The notes beneath the pieces were generated by a model that saw only the letters and a list, made by a program, of their open reading frames with translations, made no database searches and was not told where the DNA came from. Shown here piece after piece: positions 1 to 12,407 of a DNA stretch of 64,000 nucleotides. The stretch is from Lathyrus oleraceus (Eukaryota; Streptophyta; Magnoliopsida; Fabales; Fabaceae): contig NC_066584.1 in the NCBI RefSeq assembly GCF_024323335.1, forward strand, positions 422,697,319 through 422,761,318, written 5' to 3'. The position numbers and the translations under genes were made by a program. Position 1 is the first letter of the stretch; each line of letters opens with the position of its first letter.

Positions 1-1379
1 GCATCATGCGTAAGCATGCAAAAGAATTTGATTACTTGAAATCCAATCTTTCCAAAACACTCTCCATAATGAAGCCATGCGCAAGTCCCTCAATTTCGAT
101 CCAAATAAGATGATCTTGGATGTTTTGGAAAGGTGAGATCAAGAGGAACAACTTTAATTTTTAACATGTTTTAATTTGAAGCTTGGATCATAATGAATTT
201 TGAGGTGGAAGTTTTGGAAATCAAACATATTTGAAAATTTTCTAAGTCCCAAGTCAAATGTTCACTTCTTCCACCTTGAATAACCTTTTCTATGGACTCA
301 AAATGAGAAACGTTCCTTCATCAAAGTTGTATCTCTTTCAAACCAATTCAATTTGGTCACAAATTTGACCTCATTTGGATTTGGCATGAAGGAATTATGC
401 ATTTTAGAAGTTGAGGAAAATCACTTGTTCAATGGTATTGGTCCAAAATGACCTATAATGTTTTCTCTTGGCACATGCGTTTGCAAGTTGAATTTACACT
501 TCCTCCAAACATAAATGTTGAAGCATACATATTGAATTTAATAATTAAACTTGAATGGCTTTCATATAATAAAAATTGAGCAAGTTATGGTCTTGAGAAG
601 TTGACCTCCAAAATAGGGTTTAGACAAAATGACCTATAATCGTTCACCATAAACAATGACTTTCCAAGGAAAACTAGCTCTTGACTTCAACATGAAAGTT
701 GTTTGGAATGTCATTTAGAGTAACGTTTCTCTTGGAATCATTTTCATATGACAAAAAGTGTAGGAGATAGGGTCTAGGGAACCCTAGTTTTGATTGGTTG
801 ACTTTCTCTAGTCAACCACCATGAACCAACTTGCTAGCTTGGCAATCTCTTGACTTTTGGGACTCATGGATGATCATATATGAATAATATGATGTGATGT
901 GAAGTATCCCTTGAAATATTTGATCAATTGTTGAAGAATCTTGTTGAAGAAGTCACACAAGACACCTAGGTGACTTAGGGTTTCCAAGGCAAACAAACTC
1001 CAAACTCTAGATGATTTATTAATCAAAAGAACTTGTGAAGATCATAGGGATCCATATATGATGCTTAGAGCCAATGTAAAACAACTCTTGATTGAGCTCC
1101 TTGCATTGAGGTTCTCAAACCCTAGATATGAAATTGATAGAGCATAAGTGAGCATGTACACTACCTACAAAAGCAACAAACTATACATTGATATATTTTT
1201 GGTAGTTTGGTTAGTAAACAAAGAAAAATGAAGTATGATGCAATCAAATATGCTTGGTGATCTCTCCCATTGCACACCTAATGGATTAGAGGTAAGGAGG
1301 ATGCCAAGGTGTGATCCCGATGCTAATGCATATGATAAGATAGCATGAGGGATCTTAGGGCCAAAATTGGGGTCTTACA
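1..1379 (-). repeat. Partial LTR of the TGTAAGACCCC family (probably a solo LTR)
   Basis: On the plus strand the segment ends in ...GGGGTCTTACA, so the minus-strand sense LTR begins TGTAAGACCCC. The last several hundred bases are closely similar to the right ends of 46999-51604 and 54536-59310, including the stretch reading CATGAGGGATCTTAGGG. It abuts in-frame integrase coding sequence at 1380, so it was inserted into that older element. The other end lies outside the window, so solo or full-length status cannot be decided. No gene is visible inside it. Confidence 0.75.
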
Positions 1380-1992
1380 GGTAGAAGTTGTGTCGTACAC
1401 AAACGTCACCAAGAAAGTGGTAGCTCTCTTTCTGAAACGAGACATTATCTTCCGTTATGGGATTCCCCACAAAATTATTATAGATAATGGTTCGAATCTT
1501 AATAACAAGATGATGAAGGAATTATGCAAGAGTTTCAAGATTAAACATCACAATTATTAACCTTATTGTCCGAAGATGAATGGTGCAGTAGAAGCAACCA
1601 ATAAGAACATAAAAAAGATTGTTCAGAAAATGGTGAAGACATACAAGGATTAGCACGAGACATTGCCATTTGCCTTACATGGCTATCATACTTTGGTACG
1701 AACCTCGACCGGGGCAACCCCCTTCTCTCTAGTGTATGGTATGGAAGCAGTGCTCCCAATCAAAGTAGAGATCCCCTTTTTGAGAGTTCTGGAAGACGTC
1801 AAGCTGGAAGAACCAGAATGGATTCAAGCCAGACTCGATCAACTGAACCTCATTGAAGAGAAATGCATGACAACTCTATGCCATGGGCAACTTTATCAGA
1901 AACGGTTGAAGAAGGCCTTTGACAAGAGAGTGTGTCCTTAGATTCTCCAAGTTGGTGACCTGGTACTCAAGAATATCTTTCCTGGCCACATA
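1380..1992 (+). pseudogene. Degenerate Ogre/Tat integrase core fragment (element E0)
   Basis: The translation matches, residue for residue over long runs, the integrase core of the intact-looking Ogre at 36080-36640: the DNGSNLNNKMMKELC block around the second catalytic Asp, the PKMNGAVEA block with the catalytic Glu, and the STGATPFSLVYGMEAVLP block. It is broken by stop codons at about 1558, 1651 and 1939. The one at 1651 replaces a Trp codon seen in the young copy, as expected from a G-to-A transition. The reading continues beyond the Tekay insertion at 10723. The 5' part of the gene is lost under the LTR at 1-1379. It cannot make a working enzyme. Confidence 0.9.
1988..1992. other. Target site duplication, left copy (ACATA)
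   Basis: ACATA directly precedes the TGTAACACCC terminus of the Tekay element. The same five bases follow its other terminus at 10723-10727. A perfect 5-bp duplication is the usual Ty3/gypsy integration footprint. Confidence 0.95.
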
Positions 1993-4088
1993 TGTAACAC
2001 CCTTCTAAATACCCCAAATTATTATAATTAAAATACGCATATATTCATCAGAGTAATTATGCCCCGAAGGGTGTCACACAATCATTTCACTACATTCATC
2101 AAATGTCCTGTCATGCTCATTTATTTAAATCAAAATAAGGCCTTTTGCATAATTCGCAGCGGAATCAAATTCAACATCAATGTAAAACATGTAACACTAT
2201 ACATGTAAATCATCCAACAACCAATATCAAATTAATTAAAACATTCCCTCCCGATGTTACATCTATCAGAGCATGACCCATAAGAAACTACTCTAGACTC
2301 CAAGCATAAGCTTCTACTCAACTCATTCCTCGTTACCTGAAAAATAGGCGTAAGGGTGAGTTCCTCAATCAATATAATAAGCATTATAGAACAACATGTA
2401 ATGCCAAGTAATTAACACATTAATTCACCCTAATTAGACTACGCATTCAGCAACAGTAATATCCATTCAAACATCATACTCAACAGTACAAATCTCCATC
2501 ATATTCAATCATTAACAACACAACACACAACACACATATGATACTGGAATACATCCATTCATATCATATGCCATACATTCATTATGCAATGAGACTCTAT
2601 GCATGCGGTACCGACTATTTGTGAACATATAGTTCAACCTCACCGTCCAAATCCAGGCACGGCTACCAAGCTCACTAGTCCCACTCATTTGAGACATAGT
2701 GACTCACTCACTAATTCCTCACCATGGGAATTAGCTACCACCCCAAATGGGCCATGAAATGCACGCTAATCACCTAGCATGCAAACATCAACAACAACAA
2801 TCAAAATGATTTACTCACTAATTCCTCACCATGGGAATTAGCTACCACCCCAAATGGGCCACAACATGCATGCTAATCACCTAGCAATGCAACATCAACA
2901 ATAATCAAGAATAGACACATGCTCACACTCTAAGTCATAATACAGTCTATTCACACATGTATACATTCACATCATCATGTATACCATCACACATTATCAA
3001 CATAATTAATCACAAAAGCATATCATATCATGCCACATAATCAAACACAGTATTAGCACACTCTACTAATACCTATACCACTCAAAACAACGGGAAATGA
3101 TCCCTATCACATCATACCTCAGCTAAGTCGCATCACTCAGCCTAAACAACCAAAAACTGCACAACAACAGTTCAGGAAAATCCCAACTCTGCCCATACGC
3201 GTACTGCCCATGCCATACGCGTATTGCCCAAACCTGGCCAACTCCATACGCGTATTGCCCACTCTCATACGCGTATTGCGCATTTCCTCGCCCAACTCAT
3301 ACGCGTATCACCTGTCTCATACGCGTATGCTACGCGTAACAATATCCCATTACGCGTACCACCAGAGACCAATTCACGTTCAAAATGTCATCTTTCTCTC
3401 CCATACGCGTAAGGCTTCCCCCCATACGCGTACCAACATCTCATACGCGTATTGCCTAGTGCCATACGCGTATGACCAGAGATCAAAATTCTCAGATCTG
3501 CAATGGCTTTCTCTGCTACGAGATCTACCCAATTCAACCTTCTACAGTCCAATTTTCACACAAAATTCCTTCCTATTGTCTAACTCAAAACAGATCCTAT
3601 TCGATTCCACAAGGTCTAACATTTCCACACTAAATTCCTACGACTTCTCCAATTATATTCCAATTTTCGTTCATCTCAACAGTTCACAAATTCAACATAT
3701 ATTATCCAATCATAGGTAAAACAATGGTCTATCACTACCCAGTACATATCATCCCATAATACCCGTTAATTGATGATAAACCCCCCTTACCTGAGTTAAT
3801 CCGGCAGCCTCTGAGCTCCAAGCTTCTCCTTCCTTCAACCTTCGTTCTCTGGTTCTCCTTTTTGGCATTTCTGCCTCTTTTCCCCTTTCACGTGAAAACC
3901 TTTTTCCAAAAATTGGGACTTTTTATTATTCCAACTTATATACTCCAATAATATTATTCCACTAAATAATTATCCCAATAATTATTATTCCAAAATAATA
4001 ATAATAATAATTCAAATATTCTAATTAAATTAATAAACATATTATTAATTTAATTTAAATAAATACATATTATTATCGGGGTGTTACA
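1993..4088 (-). repeat. 3' LTR of the Tekay element
   Basis: It is bounded by TGTAACACCC and GGGGTGTTACA, a near-perfect terminal inverted repeat, and equals 8627-10722 in length. It contains a palindrome array at 3193-3475 and two copies, about 110 bp apart, of a hairpin with arms CTAATTCC and GGAATTAG (near 2721 and 2819). It also holds an AT-rich stretch with short ATA runs near 3990. No ORF in it looks genuine. Confidence 0.95.
3193..3475. repeat. Array of about 12 ATACGCGTAT-type palindromes in the Tekay 3' LTR
   Basis: The core TACGCGTA recurs about 12 times in 280 bp, often as the full palindrome ATACGCGTAT, with spacers rich in TGCCC. Spacing is irregular (about 9 to 54 bp). Each core holds ACGCGT, which fits the plant CGCG-box consensus bound by CAMTA factors. 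That match is a motif observation, not proof of binding. The identical array lies in the other LTR. Confidence 0.9.
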
Positions 4089-4103
4089 ACTCTCCCCCAC
4101 TAA
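4089..4103 (-). other. Polypurine tract of the Tekay element
   Basis: Read on the minus strand, AGTGGGGGAGAGT lies directly against the TGTAACACC-type start of the 3' LTR. This is the expected position and composition of the plus-strand DNA primer in reverse transcription. Confidence 0.85.
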
Positions 4104-4130
4104 AAGAGTTTTCGTCCTCGAAAACATACC

Positions 4131-7100
4131 TCAAGCGAACAACTCCGGATAAGACTCCTTCATCTGACTCTCAAGTTCCCAAGTCACATTGCCACCTGCT
4201 GGTCCTCCCCAAGCTACCTTCGCTAAGGCAATCTCTTTACCCCGCAACTGCTTCAACTCTCGATCCTCGATCCTCATAGGTGATGTTTCAACAGTCAGGT
4301 TATCTCTCACCTGTACATCATCTACTTGGACTACATGCGACGGATCATGAACGTATCTCCTCAACTGAGACACATGAAAAACATCATGCAAATTCGCAAG
4401 CGACGGCGGTAAAGCGATACGATAGGCTACCTCCCCTATCTTCTCCCAAATCTGATAAGGACCAATAAATCGAGGTGTCAACTTCTTCGACTTCAAGGCT
4501 CGACCAACACCAGTTATCGGAGTAACACGAAGAAACACATGGTCTCCCTCTTGAAACTCAAGTGACTTCCTCCTCTTATCATGATAACTCTTCTGACGAC
4601 TCTGAGCAATTCTCATCTTCTCCTGAATCATCTTAATCTTTTCCGTAGTCTGTTGAACAATCTCCGGTCCAACTACAGCACTCTCACCGGACTCATACCA
4701 ACATAAAGGTGTCCGACCTCTCCTACCATACAAAGCTTCAAACGGTGCCATACCAATGCTCGAATGAAAACTATTGTTGTAGGTAAACTCAATCAAAGGC
4801 AAATAACCATCCCAAGCACCTCCCTTCTCCAAAACACAAGCTCTCAAAAGATCCTCTAGCGACTGAATCGTCCTCTCAGTCTGACCATCAGTCTGCGGAT
4901 GATATGCAGAACTCAAACTCAGCTTAGTTCCCAAAGCCCTCTGCAAACCTTCCCAGAACTTCGATGTAAATCTAGGATCTCTGTCCGAAACAATACTAGA
5001 CGGAATACCATGCAAACTTACAACCTTCTCAATATACAACTCAGCCAACCTCTCTAACGGATAATCCATTCTGATCGGAATGAAATGAGCCGACTTCGTC
5101 AATCTATCAACAATCACCCAAATAGCCTCAAAATTCTTACTTGTTCTCGGCAAACCAGAAACAAAATCCATACTGATACTGTCCCACTTCCACTCTGGAA
5201 TAGCCAACGGTTGCATTAGCCCAGACGGCTTCTGATGCTCAATCTTTGACTTCTGACAAGTCAAACAGGAGTAAACAAAACTCGCAATTTCTCTTTTCAT
5301 TCCCGGCCACCAAAATAGCTTTTTCAAATCATGATACATCTTCGTAGCCCCAGGATGAATACTCAAGCCACTACGATGTCCTTCCTCCAGAATACTCTTC
5401 TTAAGTTCGGTCACATCCGGAATACACACCCGACTACCAAATTTTAAAATACCATTCTCATCAACTCTGAATTCGCCACCTTGACCTTGATTCACTAAAG
5501 TCAACTTATCCACCAAAAGCATATCAGATTTCTGACCCTCCCTAATCTTATCCAGAATACTACTCGTTAACTTCAACATTCCCAATTTAACACTATTGTG
5601 AGTACTCTCACACACCAAACTCAAGTCTCTAAACTGCTCAATCAAATCCAATTCCTTCACCATTAACATAGACATATGCAATGATTTCCGACTCAATGCA
5701 TCAGCTACTACATTTGCTTTACCCGGATGGTAATTCAAACCAAAATCATAATCCTTCAGAAATTCTAACCATCTCCTCTGTCTCATGTTCAGCTCTTTCT
5801 GATCAAACAAATACTTCAAACTTTTATGGTCACTGAAAACTTCAAATCTTGATCCATACAAATAATGCCTCCATAACTTCAGAACAAATACCACAGCTGC
5901 CAACTCTAAATCATGTGTCGGATAGTTCCTCTCATGAACCCTTAGTTGTCTCGAAGCATAAGCTATAACCTGCTTAGTCTGCATCAACACACCACCTAGA
6001 CCCAACAATGAAGCATCACAATAAACCTCAAATAATTCCGACGAACTCGGTAATATCAGAATAGGAGCAGTAGTCAACCTTCTCTTTAACTCTTGGAAAC
6101 CTTCTTCACACTTTGAGTCCCAAACAAATGCTTGCCCCTTTCTAGTCAACATTGTCAACGGTAACGCCAACTTGGAAAATCCCTCAATGAATTTTCTATA
6201 ATAACCAGCCAATCCAAGGAAACTTCGAATCTCAACAACAGACTTAGGAGCTTCCCACTTAGATACCGCTTCTATCTTAGAAGGATCAACGGCAACACCA
6301 CCTCTGGAAATCACATGGCCAAGAAAACTAACTTCTTCTAACCAAAATTCACACTTCGACAGTTTAGCAAATAACTTCTTTTCTCGTAGAACTCCCAAAA
6401 CCAGTCTCAAATGCTCAGCATGCTCTTCTTCAGATTTCGAATACACCAAAATGTCATCGATAAACACCACAACAAACTGATCTAGGTACGGATGGAAAAT
6501 CCTATTCATATACTCCATAAATACTCCAGGCGCATTAGTCACACCAAAAGGCATTACAGAATACTCATAATGTCCATACCTTGTTCTGAAAGCAGTCTTC
6601 TGAATATCCTCAGTTTTCACACGTATCTGATGATACCCAGATCTCAAATCTATTTTGCTGAACACACTCGCACCAACCAATTGATCCATCAAATCATCAA
6701 TCCTCGGTAAAGGATACCGATTCTTGATCGTCACTTTATTCAGTTGTCTGTAGTCCACACACAACCTCATAGTACCTTCTTTCTTCTTAACCAACAACAC
6801 TGGTGCACCCCACGGTGACACACTCGGACGAATAAATTTCTTATCCAACAAATCTTCCAACTGACTCTTCAATTCAGCTAGCTCAACAGCAGACATACGA
6901 TAAGGAGCCATCGATATCGGTCTAGTACCAGGTACCAAATCAATCGAGAACTCAACTTCACGCTCTGGCGGCAATTCATTAACCTCTTCCGGAAACACAT
7001 CAGGAAAATCACACACCACAGCTAGATCACCAATCACCAGTTTATCTTTAGCTTCCCTAGTCGCTAACAGCATAAACAACTCCGCTCCATCTGCTACTTC

Positions 7101-8501
7101 CTCATTCACTTGCCTTGCTGATAGAAACAAACTCTTTCCTTCCTCAATCTCAGGAAATATCACTGTCTTATCAAAACAGTTGATAGAAACTCGGTTGAAC
7201 ACCAACCAGTTCATACCCAGAATAACGTCAATCTGCACTAATGGAAGACATACAAGGTCTATCCCAAAGGCTCTACCAAAAATACTCAAAGGACAATTCA
7301 AACAAACAGAAGTAGTAGCCACTGAACCCTTCGCAGGAGTATCAATCACCATACTACCCAACATCTCAGATATCTCTAACTTAAGTTTCACAGCACAATC
7401 CAAGGATATAAAGGAATGAGTCGCACCTGTGTCAATAATAGCTACAAGAGGAAAGCCATTAATATAACACGTACCTCGGATCAAACGATCATCTGCAAAA
7501 GTCTCAGAACCTGATAAAGCAAAAACCTTGCCTCCCGACTGATTCTCTTTCTTTGGCTTAGGACACTGTGGACTGATATGACCCACCTCTCCACAGTTGA
7601 AGCAAGTCACAGTCTTCAACCGGCAATCTGCAGCCAAATGACCACCTTTCCCACATTTGAAACACTTCTTCTCATTACTGGTACACTCATGGATACGATG
7701 TCCAGCCTGACCACATCTGTAGCACTTAGCAGGAGCACTAGAATCTCCCCCACTAGGCCTCTTCATCCCACTCGGCCTCTGAAAACCTTTGCCAGCAGCA
7801 TACGGTTTTCCACGATCAATCTGATTCTTGCCCTTCCTATCAACCCTCTGCTGATAACTCTCAGCTCTAGCCTTGGAATCCTGCTCAAAAATCCTGCAAC
7901 AGTCAACCAAATCAGAAAACACCCTGATCCGCTGATATCCAATAGCCTGTTTGATCTCGGGGCGCAGCCCGTTCTCAAACTTCACACACTTTGAAAATTC
8001 TCCAGCAGCCTCACTATAGGGAGTATAATACTTCGACAGCTCTGTGAACTTAGCAGCATACTCAGTAACAGTCCGGTTACCCTGCTTCAATTCCAAGAAC
8101 TCTATCTCTTTCTTTCCTCTGACATCCTCGGGAAAATACTTCCTCAGAAATCTCTCTCTGAACACTGCCCAAGTAATCTCAGCATTTCCAGCAGTTTCCA
8201 ACTCAGTGCGGGTAGCAACCCACCAATCATCAGCTTCTTCTGACAGCATATGTGTACCGAACCTGACCTTCTGGTTATCAGCACACTCAGTTACTCTGAA
8301 GATCCTCTCTATCTCCTTCAACCACTTCTGAGCACCATCTGGATCGTATGCTCCTTTGAACATTGGAGGATTGTTCTTCTGGAACTCACTCAACTGACGA
8401 GCAGCTCCCATTCCCATAACATTCGGATTTCCTCCAAGTACTCCAGCTAGCATACCCAGAGCCTCAGCAATTGCAGCATCATCTCTACCTCTTCCAGCCA
8501 T
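4131..8501 (-). CDS. Intact gag-pol polyprotein of a Tekay-type chromovirus (1,456 aa)
   Basis: A single open frame encodes the structural and enzymatic proteins of the retrotransposon. Gag occupies roughly residues 1-250, then three CCHC zinc knuckles (260-273, 280-293, 300-313). The aspartic protease has DTGA at 357-360. The reverse transcriptase has VDYR near 582 and the catalytic FIDD at 680-683. RNase H shows Asp in CDAS (828-831), Glu near 865, Asp near 890 and the closing ADALS near 933-937. Integrase has the HHCC zinc finger (H1042, H1049, C1079, C1082) and catalytic D1112, D1173 and E1209 with the canonical 35-residue spacing. The last 60 residues resemble the chromodomain-like tail of plant chromoviruses and end in a WELES...YPELF motif. 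Gag and pol share one frame with no stop, as is usual for this clade. The start Met sits about 120 bp inside the 5' LTR boundary. All key residues are present, so the element may be autonomous. Confidence 0.96.
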   Translation of the reverse strand: MAGRGRDDAAIAEALGMLAGVLGGNPNVMGMGAARQLSEFQKNNPPMFKGAYDPDGAQKWLKEIERIFRVTECADNQKVRFGTHMLSEEADDWWVATRTELETAGNAEITWAVFRERFLRKYFPEDVRGKKEIEFLELKQGNRTVTEYAAKFTELSKYYTPYSEAAGEFSKCVKFENGLRPEIKQAIGYQRIRVFSDLVDCCRIFEQDSKARAESYQQRVDRKGKNQIDRGKPYAAGKGFQRPSGMKRPSGGDSSAPAKCYRCGQAGHRIHECTSNEKKCFKCGKGGHLAADCRLKTVTCFNCGEVGHISPQCPKPKKENQSGGKVFALSGSETFADDRLIRGTCYINGFPLVAIIDTGATHSFISLDCAVKLKLEISEMLGSMVIDTPAKGSVATTSVCLNCPLSIFGRAFGIDLVCLPLVQIDVILGMNWLVFNRVSINCFDKTVIFPEIEEGKSLFLSARQVNEEVADGAELFMLLATREAKDKLVIGDLAVVCDFPDVFPEEVNELPPEREVEFSIDLVPGTRPISMAPYRMSAVELAELKSQLEDLLDKKFIRPSVSPWGAPVLLVKKKEGTMRLCVDYRQLNKVTIKNRYPLPRIDDLMDQLVGASVFSKIDLRSGYHQIRVKTEDIQKTAFRTRYGHYEYSVMPFGVTNAPGVFMEYMNRIFHPYLDQFVVVFIDDILVYSKSEEEHAEHLRLVLGVLREKKLFAKLSKCEFWLEEVSFLGHVISRGGVAVDPSKIEAVSKWEAPKSVVEIRSFLGLAGYYRKFIEGFSKLALPLTMLTRKGQAFVWDSKCEEGFQELKRRLTTAPILILPSSSELFEVYCDASLLGLGGVLMQTKQVIAYASRQLRVHERNYPTHDLELAAVVFVLKLWRHYLYGSRFEVFSDHKSLKYLFDQKELNMRQRRWLEFLKDYDFGLNYHPGKANVVADALSRKSLHMSMLMVKELDLIEQFRDLSLVCESTHNSVKLGMLKLTSSILDKIREGQKSDMLLVDKLTLVNQGQGGEFRVDENGILKFGSRVCIPDVTELKKSILEEGHRSGLSIHPGATKMYHDLKKLFWWPGMKREIASFVYSCLTCQKSKIEHQKPSGLMQPLAIPEWKWDSISMDFVSGLPRTSKNFEAIWVIVDRLTKSAHFIPIRMDYPLERLAELYIEKVVSLHGIPSSIVSDRDPRFTSKFWEGLQRALGTKLSLSSAYHPQTDGQTERTIQSLEDLLRACVLEKGGAWDGYLPLIEFTYNNSFHSSIGMAPFEALYGRRGRTPLCWYESGESAVVGPEIVQQTTEKIKMIQEKMRIAQSRQKSYHDKRRKSLEFQEGDHVFLRVTPITGVGRALKSKKLTPRFIGPYQIWEKIGEVAYRIALPPSLANLHDVFHVSQLRRYVHDPSHVVQVDDVQVRDNLTVETSPMRIEDRELKQLRGKEIALAKVAWGGPAGGNVTWELESQMKESYPELFA

Positions 8502-8610
8502 CTCTATTCTGAAAACCCAAACAAGCTAAATAATAAGTACTGATAGGGTTACACAACACCTATCCCGTACCGGGGAAACAGAATAATTACGACTCGACAC
8601 GACCGACTAT

Positions 8611-8622
8611 GCTCTGATACCA
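8611..8622 (-). other. Primer binding site complementary to initiator tRNA-Met
   Basis: The minus strand reads TGGTATCAGAGC four bases inside the 5' LTR. This matches the 3' end complement of plant initiator tRNA-Met, the usual minus-strand primer for chromoviruses. Confidence 0.93.
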
Positions 8623-8626
8623 CTAA

Positions 8627-10722
8627 TGTAACACCCTTCTAAATACCCCAAATTATTATAATTAAAATACGCATATATTCATCAGAGTAATTATGCCCCG
8701 AAGGGTGTCACACAATCATTTCACTACATTCATCAAATGTCCTGTCATGCTCATTTATTTAAATCAAAATAAGGCCTTTTGCATAATTCGCAGCGGAATC
8801 AAATTCAACATCAATGTATAACATGTAACACTATACATGTAAATCATCCAACAACCAATATCAAATTAATTAAAACATTCCCTCCCGATGTTACATCTAT
8901 CAGAGCATGACCCATAAGAAACTACTCTAGACTCCAAGCATAAGCTTCTACTCAACTCATTCCTCGTTACCTGAAAAATAGGCGTAAGGGTGAGTTCCTC
9001 AATCAATATAATAAGCATTATAGAACAACATGTAATGCCAAGTAATTAACACATTAATTCACCCTAATTAGACTACGCATTCAGCAACAGTAATATCCAT
9101 TCAAACATCATACTCAACAGTACAAATCTCCATCATATTCAATCATTAACAACACAACACACAACACACATATGATACTGGAATACATCCATTCATATCA
9201 TATGCCATACATTCATTATGCAATGAGACTCTATGCATGCGGTACCGACTATTTGTGAACATATAGTTCAACCTCACCGTCCAAATCCAGGCACGGCTAC
9301 CAAGCTCACTAGTCCCACTCATTTGAGACATAGTGACTCACTCACTAATTCCTCACCATGGGAATTAGCTACCACCCCAAATGGGCCATGAAATGCACGC
9401 TAATCACCTAGCATGCAAACATCAACAACAACAATCAAAATGATTTACTCACTAATTCCTCACCATGGGAATTAGCTACCACCCCAAATGGGCCACAATA
9501 TGCATGCTAATCACCTAGCAATGCAACATCAACAATAATCAAGAATAGACACATGCTCACACTCTAAGCCATAATACAGTCTATTCACACATGTATACAT
9601 TCACATCATCATGTATACCATCACACATTATCAACATAATTAATCACAAAAGCATATCATATCATGCCACATAATCAAACACAGTATTAGCACACTCTAC
9701 TAATACCTATACCACTCAAAACAACGGGAAATGATCCCTATCACATCATACCTCAGCTAAGTCGCATCACTCAGCCTAAACAACCAAAAACTGCACAACA
9801 ACAGTTCAGGAAAATCCCAACTCTGCCCATACGCGTACTGCCCATGCCATACGCGTATTGCCCAAACCTGGCCAACTCCATACGCGTATTGCCCACTCTC
9901 ATACGCGTATTGCGCATTTCCTCGCCCAACTCATACGCGTATCACCTGTCTCATACGCGTATGCTACGCGTAACAATATCCCATTACGCGTACCACCAGA
10001 GACCAATTCACGTTCAAAATGTCATCTTTCTCTCCCATACGCGTAAGGCTTCCCCCCATACGCGTACCAACATCTCATACGCGTATTGCCTAGTGCCATA
10101 CGCGTATGACCAGAGATCAAAATTCTCAGATCTGCAATGGCTTTCTCTGCTACGAGATCTACCCAATTCAACCTTCTACAGTCCAATTTTCACACAAAAT
10201 TCCTTCCTATTGTCTAACTCAAAACAGATCCTATTCGATTCCACAAGGTCTAACATTTCCACACTAAATTCCTACGACTTCTCCAATTATATTCCAATTT
10301 TCGTTCATCTCAACAGTTCACAAATTCAACATATATTATCCAATCATAGGTAAAACAATGGTCTATCACTACCCAGTACATATCATCCCATAATACCCGT
10401 TAATTGATGATAAACCCCCCTTACCTGAGTTAATCCGGCAGCCTCTGAGCTCCAAGCTTCTCCTTCCTTCAACCTTCGTTCTCTGGTTCTCCTTTTTGCC
10501 CTTTCTGCCTCTTTTCCCCTTTCACGTGAAAACCTTTTTCCAAAAATTGGGACTTTTTATTATTCCAACTTATATACTCCAATAATATTATTCCACTAAA
10601 TAATTATCCCAATAATTATTATTCCAAAATAATAATAATAATAATTCAAATATTCTAATTAAATTAATAAACATATTATTAATTTAATTTAAATAAATAC
10701 ATATTATTATCGGGGTGTTACA
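8627..10722 (-). repeat. 5' LTR of the Tekay element
   Basis: It has the same length as the 3' LTR (2,096 bp) with only five substitutions seen by eye. As the upstream LTR on the minus strand it should carry the promoter and the transcription start. I could not fix the U3/R/U5 borders from sequence alone. Confidence 0.95.
9827..10109. repeat. Palindrome array in the Tekay 5' LTR
   Basis: This is the same 12-fold TACGCGTA array as at 3193-3475, without any change that I can see between the two LTR copies. Confidence 0.9.
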
Positions 10723-10727
10723 ACATA
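10723..10727. other. Target site duplication, right copy (ACATA)
   Basis: It matches 1988-1992 exactly and restarts the interrupted E0 reading frame. Confidence 0.95.
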
Positions 10728-10877
10728 GATCCTCGGGGCAAGTGGAACCTCAATTATGAAGGACCATACGTTGTGAGAAATTTTTTCTCAAGTGGAGCCT
10801 TGATCCTCTAAACTATGGACGGGGACGATCTGGCATCACCCATAAATACAAATGCAATTAAAAAATATTATTCCTAA
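10723..10877 (+). pseudogene. C-terminal end of the degenerate E0 integrase
   Basis: The translation after the Tekay insertion reads RGKWNLNYEGPYVV and then a block ending IKKYYS before a stop. It corresponds to RGKWTPNYEGPYVV...VKKYFA at the end of the young Ogre integrase (36700-36841). An extra stop lies at about 10810. Together with 1380-1992 it marks the 3' end of the pol gene of the host element E0. Confidence 0.9.
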
Positions 10878-10936
10878 TATGTGACCCGCTATGTTAACAT
10901 CCCAAGGTGCAACTTAGGCAAAAATGGGCATCCCTA

Positions 10937-11078
10937 TGGACCATAAAAAGAAAAGGTCCAGGAAAAAATTAGGGATATAAAACAAAAGAATTGAAAACCC
11001 ACTAAGTTGACCCCCTAAGGGGTAGCTTAGGCAAAAAAGGGTATCCCGCTAGATCGAAAACCCGAAAGGGCGGTCTAG
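10937..11078 (+). other. E0 post-pol hairpin module
   Basis: Just after the pol stop lie stem-loops homologous in position and loop to those at 36851-37048. TGGACC (10937-10942) pairs with GGTCCA (10955-10960). CTAAG (11002-11006) pairs with CTTAG (11026-11030). CTAGATCG (11049-11056) pairs with CGGTCTAG (11071-11078) around an AAAACCCGAAAGGG loop. Stems differ from those of the young Ogre but still pair. The conserved spacers resemble GGCAAAAA and TTAGGGAT. Confidence 0.75.
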
Positions 11079-12407
11079 GAAAAACTTAGGGATTGACATG
11101 CAAGGACTGTGTGCTGTTAAGGATTTGTAAATCCATCTCCCCAAGCAGTGGAAACCCGGGCGAAGGGATCAATCCAATCACTCTCGACTGAGGCAACTTA
11201 CAAGGATTCAGAAGACATAACGGCTATAGCATAATTGGACCTTAATGGAAATCTGAGGCTTTCTCATTGCCAATTTGTTTTATGTTTTAGTTTTGCGCAA
11301 TTACCTCATTTAGGAATTTCTTCCTCATTGTAATCGCCCATTTATGGGCTCATTTGCAATCAATAGAATTTTCATTCAGAATTTCCTCGTTTTTATTTTT
11401 CTGCTTGTGTGTGATATATAACTAATATTTCTATATAAACGATGCATTGAAAATATCGGGGATAACAATAATAGCACTGAAATGAAAACATGATTTTATG
11501 TTGATCACAAAGTGTCTAAGGGTATAACCATGATACCCAATTTGTTGCATACAACGCACAAAGACATAAGATTGTGAAGGTCCTTGGACCTAAGAGATCT
11601 CGGCATATCCACTCACCTGCCTGGGGCATCAGAAGATCCATAGCAGATTCTTCCTCTAGTAATGGCGGGAAGACAAGACGTTGGGGAGTCATGCTAGACG
11701 CATCCCACATCTCATGAACTAAAAGCCTTGTAACCCAAGCAAATGTACCTCTGTGCACGACAAACCATGCCCTAACTTGGGGCATCTGTAGACCCCCATA
11801 CCATTGCATAAACCTATCATGCATAGGTCATATCATCCCACGCATACACGTCATCCTGCATAACATGAAGCTCTCTAACAAGAAAGAAGCAAGCCCAAAA
11901 CTCTCTTGGTACTACTCAATAGCCCATTTCCATTAGCACCTTCTGTGAATCAAACCCTATGGATAAACCATTTTTTAATACCCTCACAAAACTCAGTTCC
12001 AGTCGGGAAAATCACGTTTAAGCCCAGTTATGTTGGCCAAACCACCTTTAAAGTCTTGTTCCATTGACAGTCTTCATTACGAACCCATCAAGCCCAATTC
12101 CTTGTATTTGGCCCCTTCTATCCATCAAGCCCAAACTTTGTGTTGGCCTCTTCCCATTTCCCTAGCATTGTCAAACATACATAATATTACACCTTCATGT
12201 GTGTCTTTACAATTTCAATTGTGTTTGATCAATCATCTCTACCCACCAAGCCCAAACTTTATATTGGCCTCTCTTCCCGTTTTCCCAGCAGTGTCAAATA
12301 TACATATTATTAGACCTTCATTTACATATTTGCAATTTGAATATGTTTGACCAAGCCTTCCATCCTCTTTAGAATGAGTCATGTGATTATAGACCTCTCT
12401 TTTCCTG
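11079..12407 (+). other. E0 3' untranslated region, no gene seen
   Basis: Parts of this stretch match the young Ogre 3' UTR: GCGCAATTACCTC near 11295 and the CAATCAATA block near 11360 have counterparts near 37265 and 37328. Small ORFs here lack any recognisable domain. I see nothing else in it. Confidence 0.6.

Larger units (their letters stand above)
1993..10722 (-). mobile_element. Complete Tekay-type (Ty3/gypsy chromovirus) LTR retrotransposon, 8,730 bp
   Basis: The element has two 2,096-bp LTRs, a primer binding site complementary to initiator tRNA-Met, a polypurine tract, a perfect 5-bp target duplication and one uninterrupted gag-pol frame. It is inserted antisense into the integrase region of E0. 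Reading the LTRs against each other I find five substitutions (2185/8819, 2865/9499, 2935/9569, 3865/10499, 3867/10501) and no length change, about 99.8% identity. That implies a recent insertion. Domain order PR-RT-RH-INT and a C-terminal chromodomain-like region place it among plant chromoviruses. Assignment to the Tekay/Del clade rests on the C-terminal motif and is my inference. Confidence 0.93.

Noticed and set aside
3210..3719. 169-aa plus-strand ORF in the Tekay LTR, repeated at 9844-10353
   Set aside because: It is antisense within the LTR, rich in peptides from the TACGCGTA repeats, and lacks a domain.
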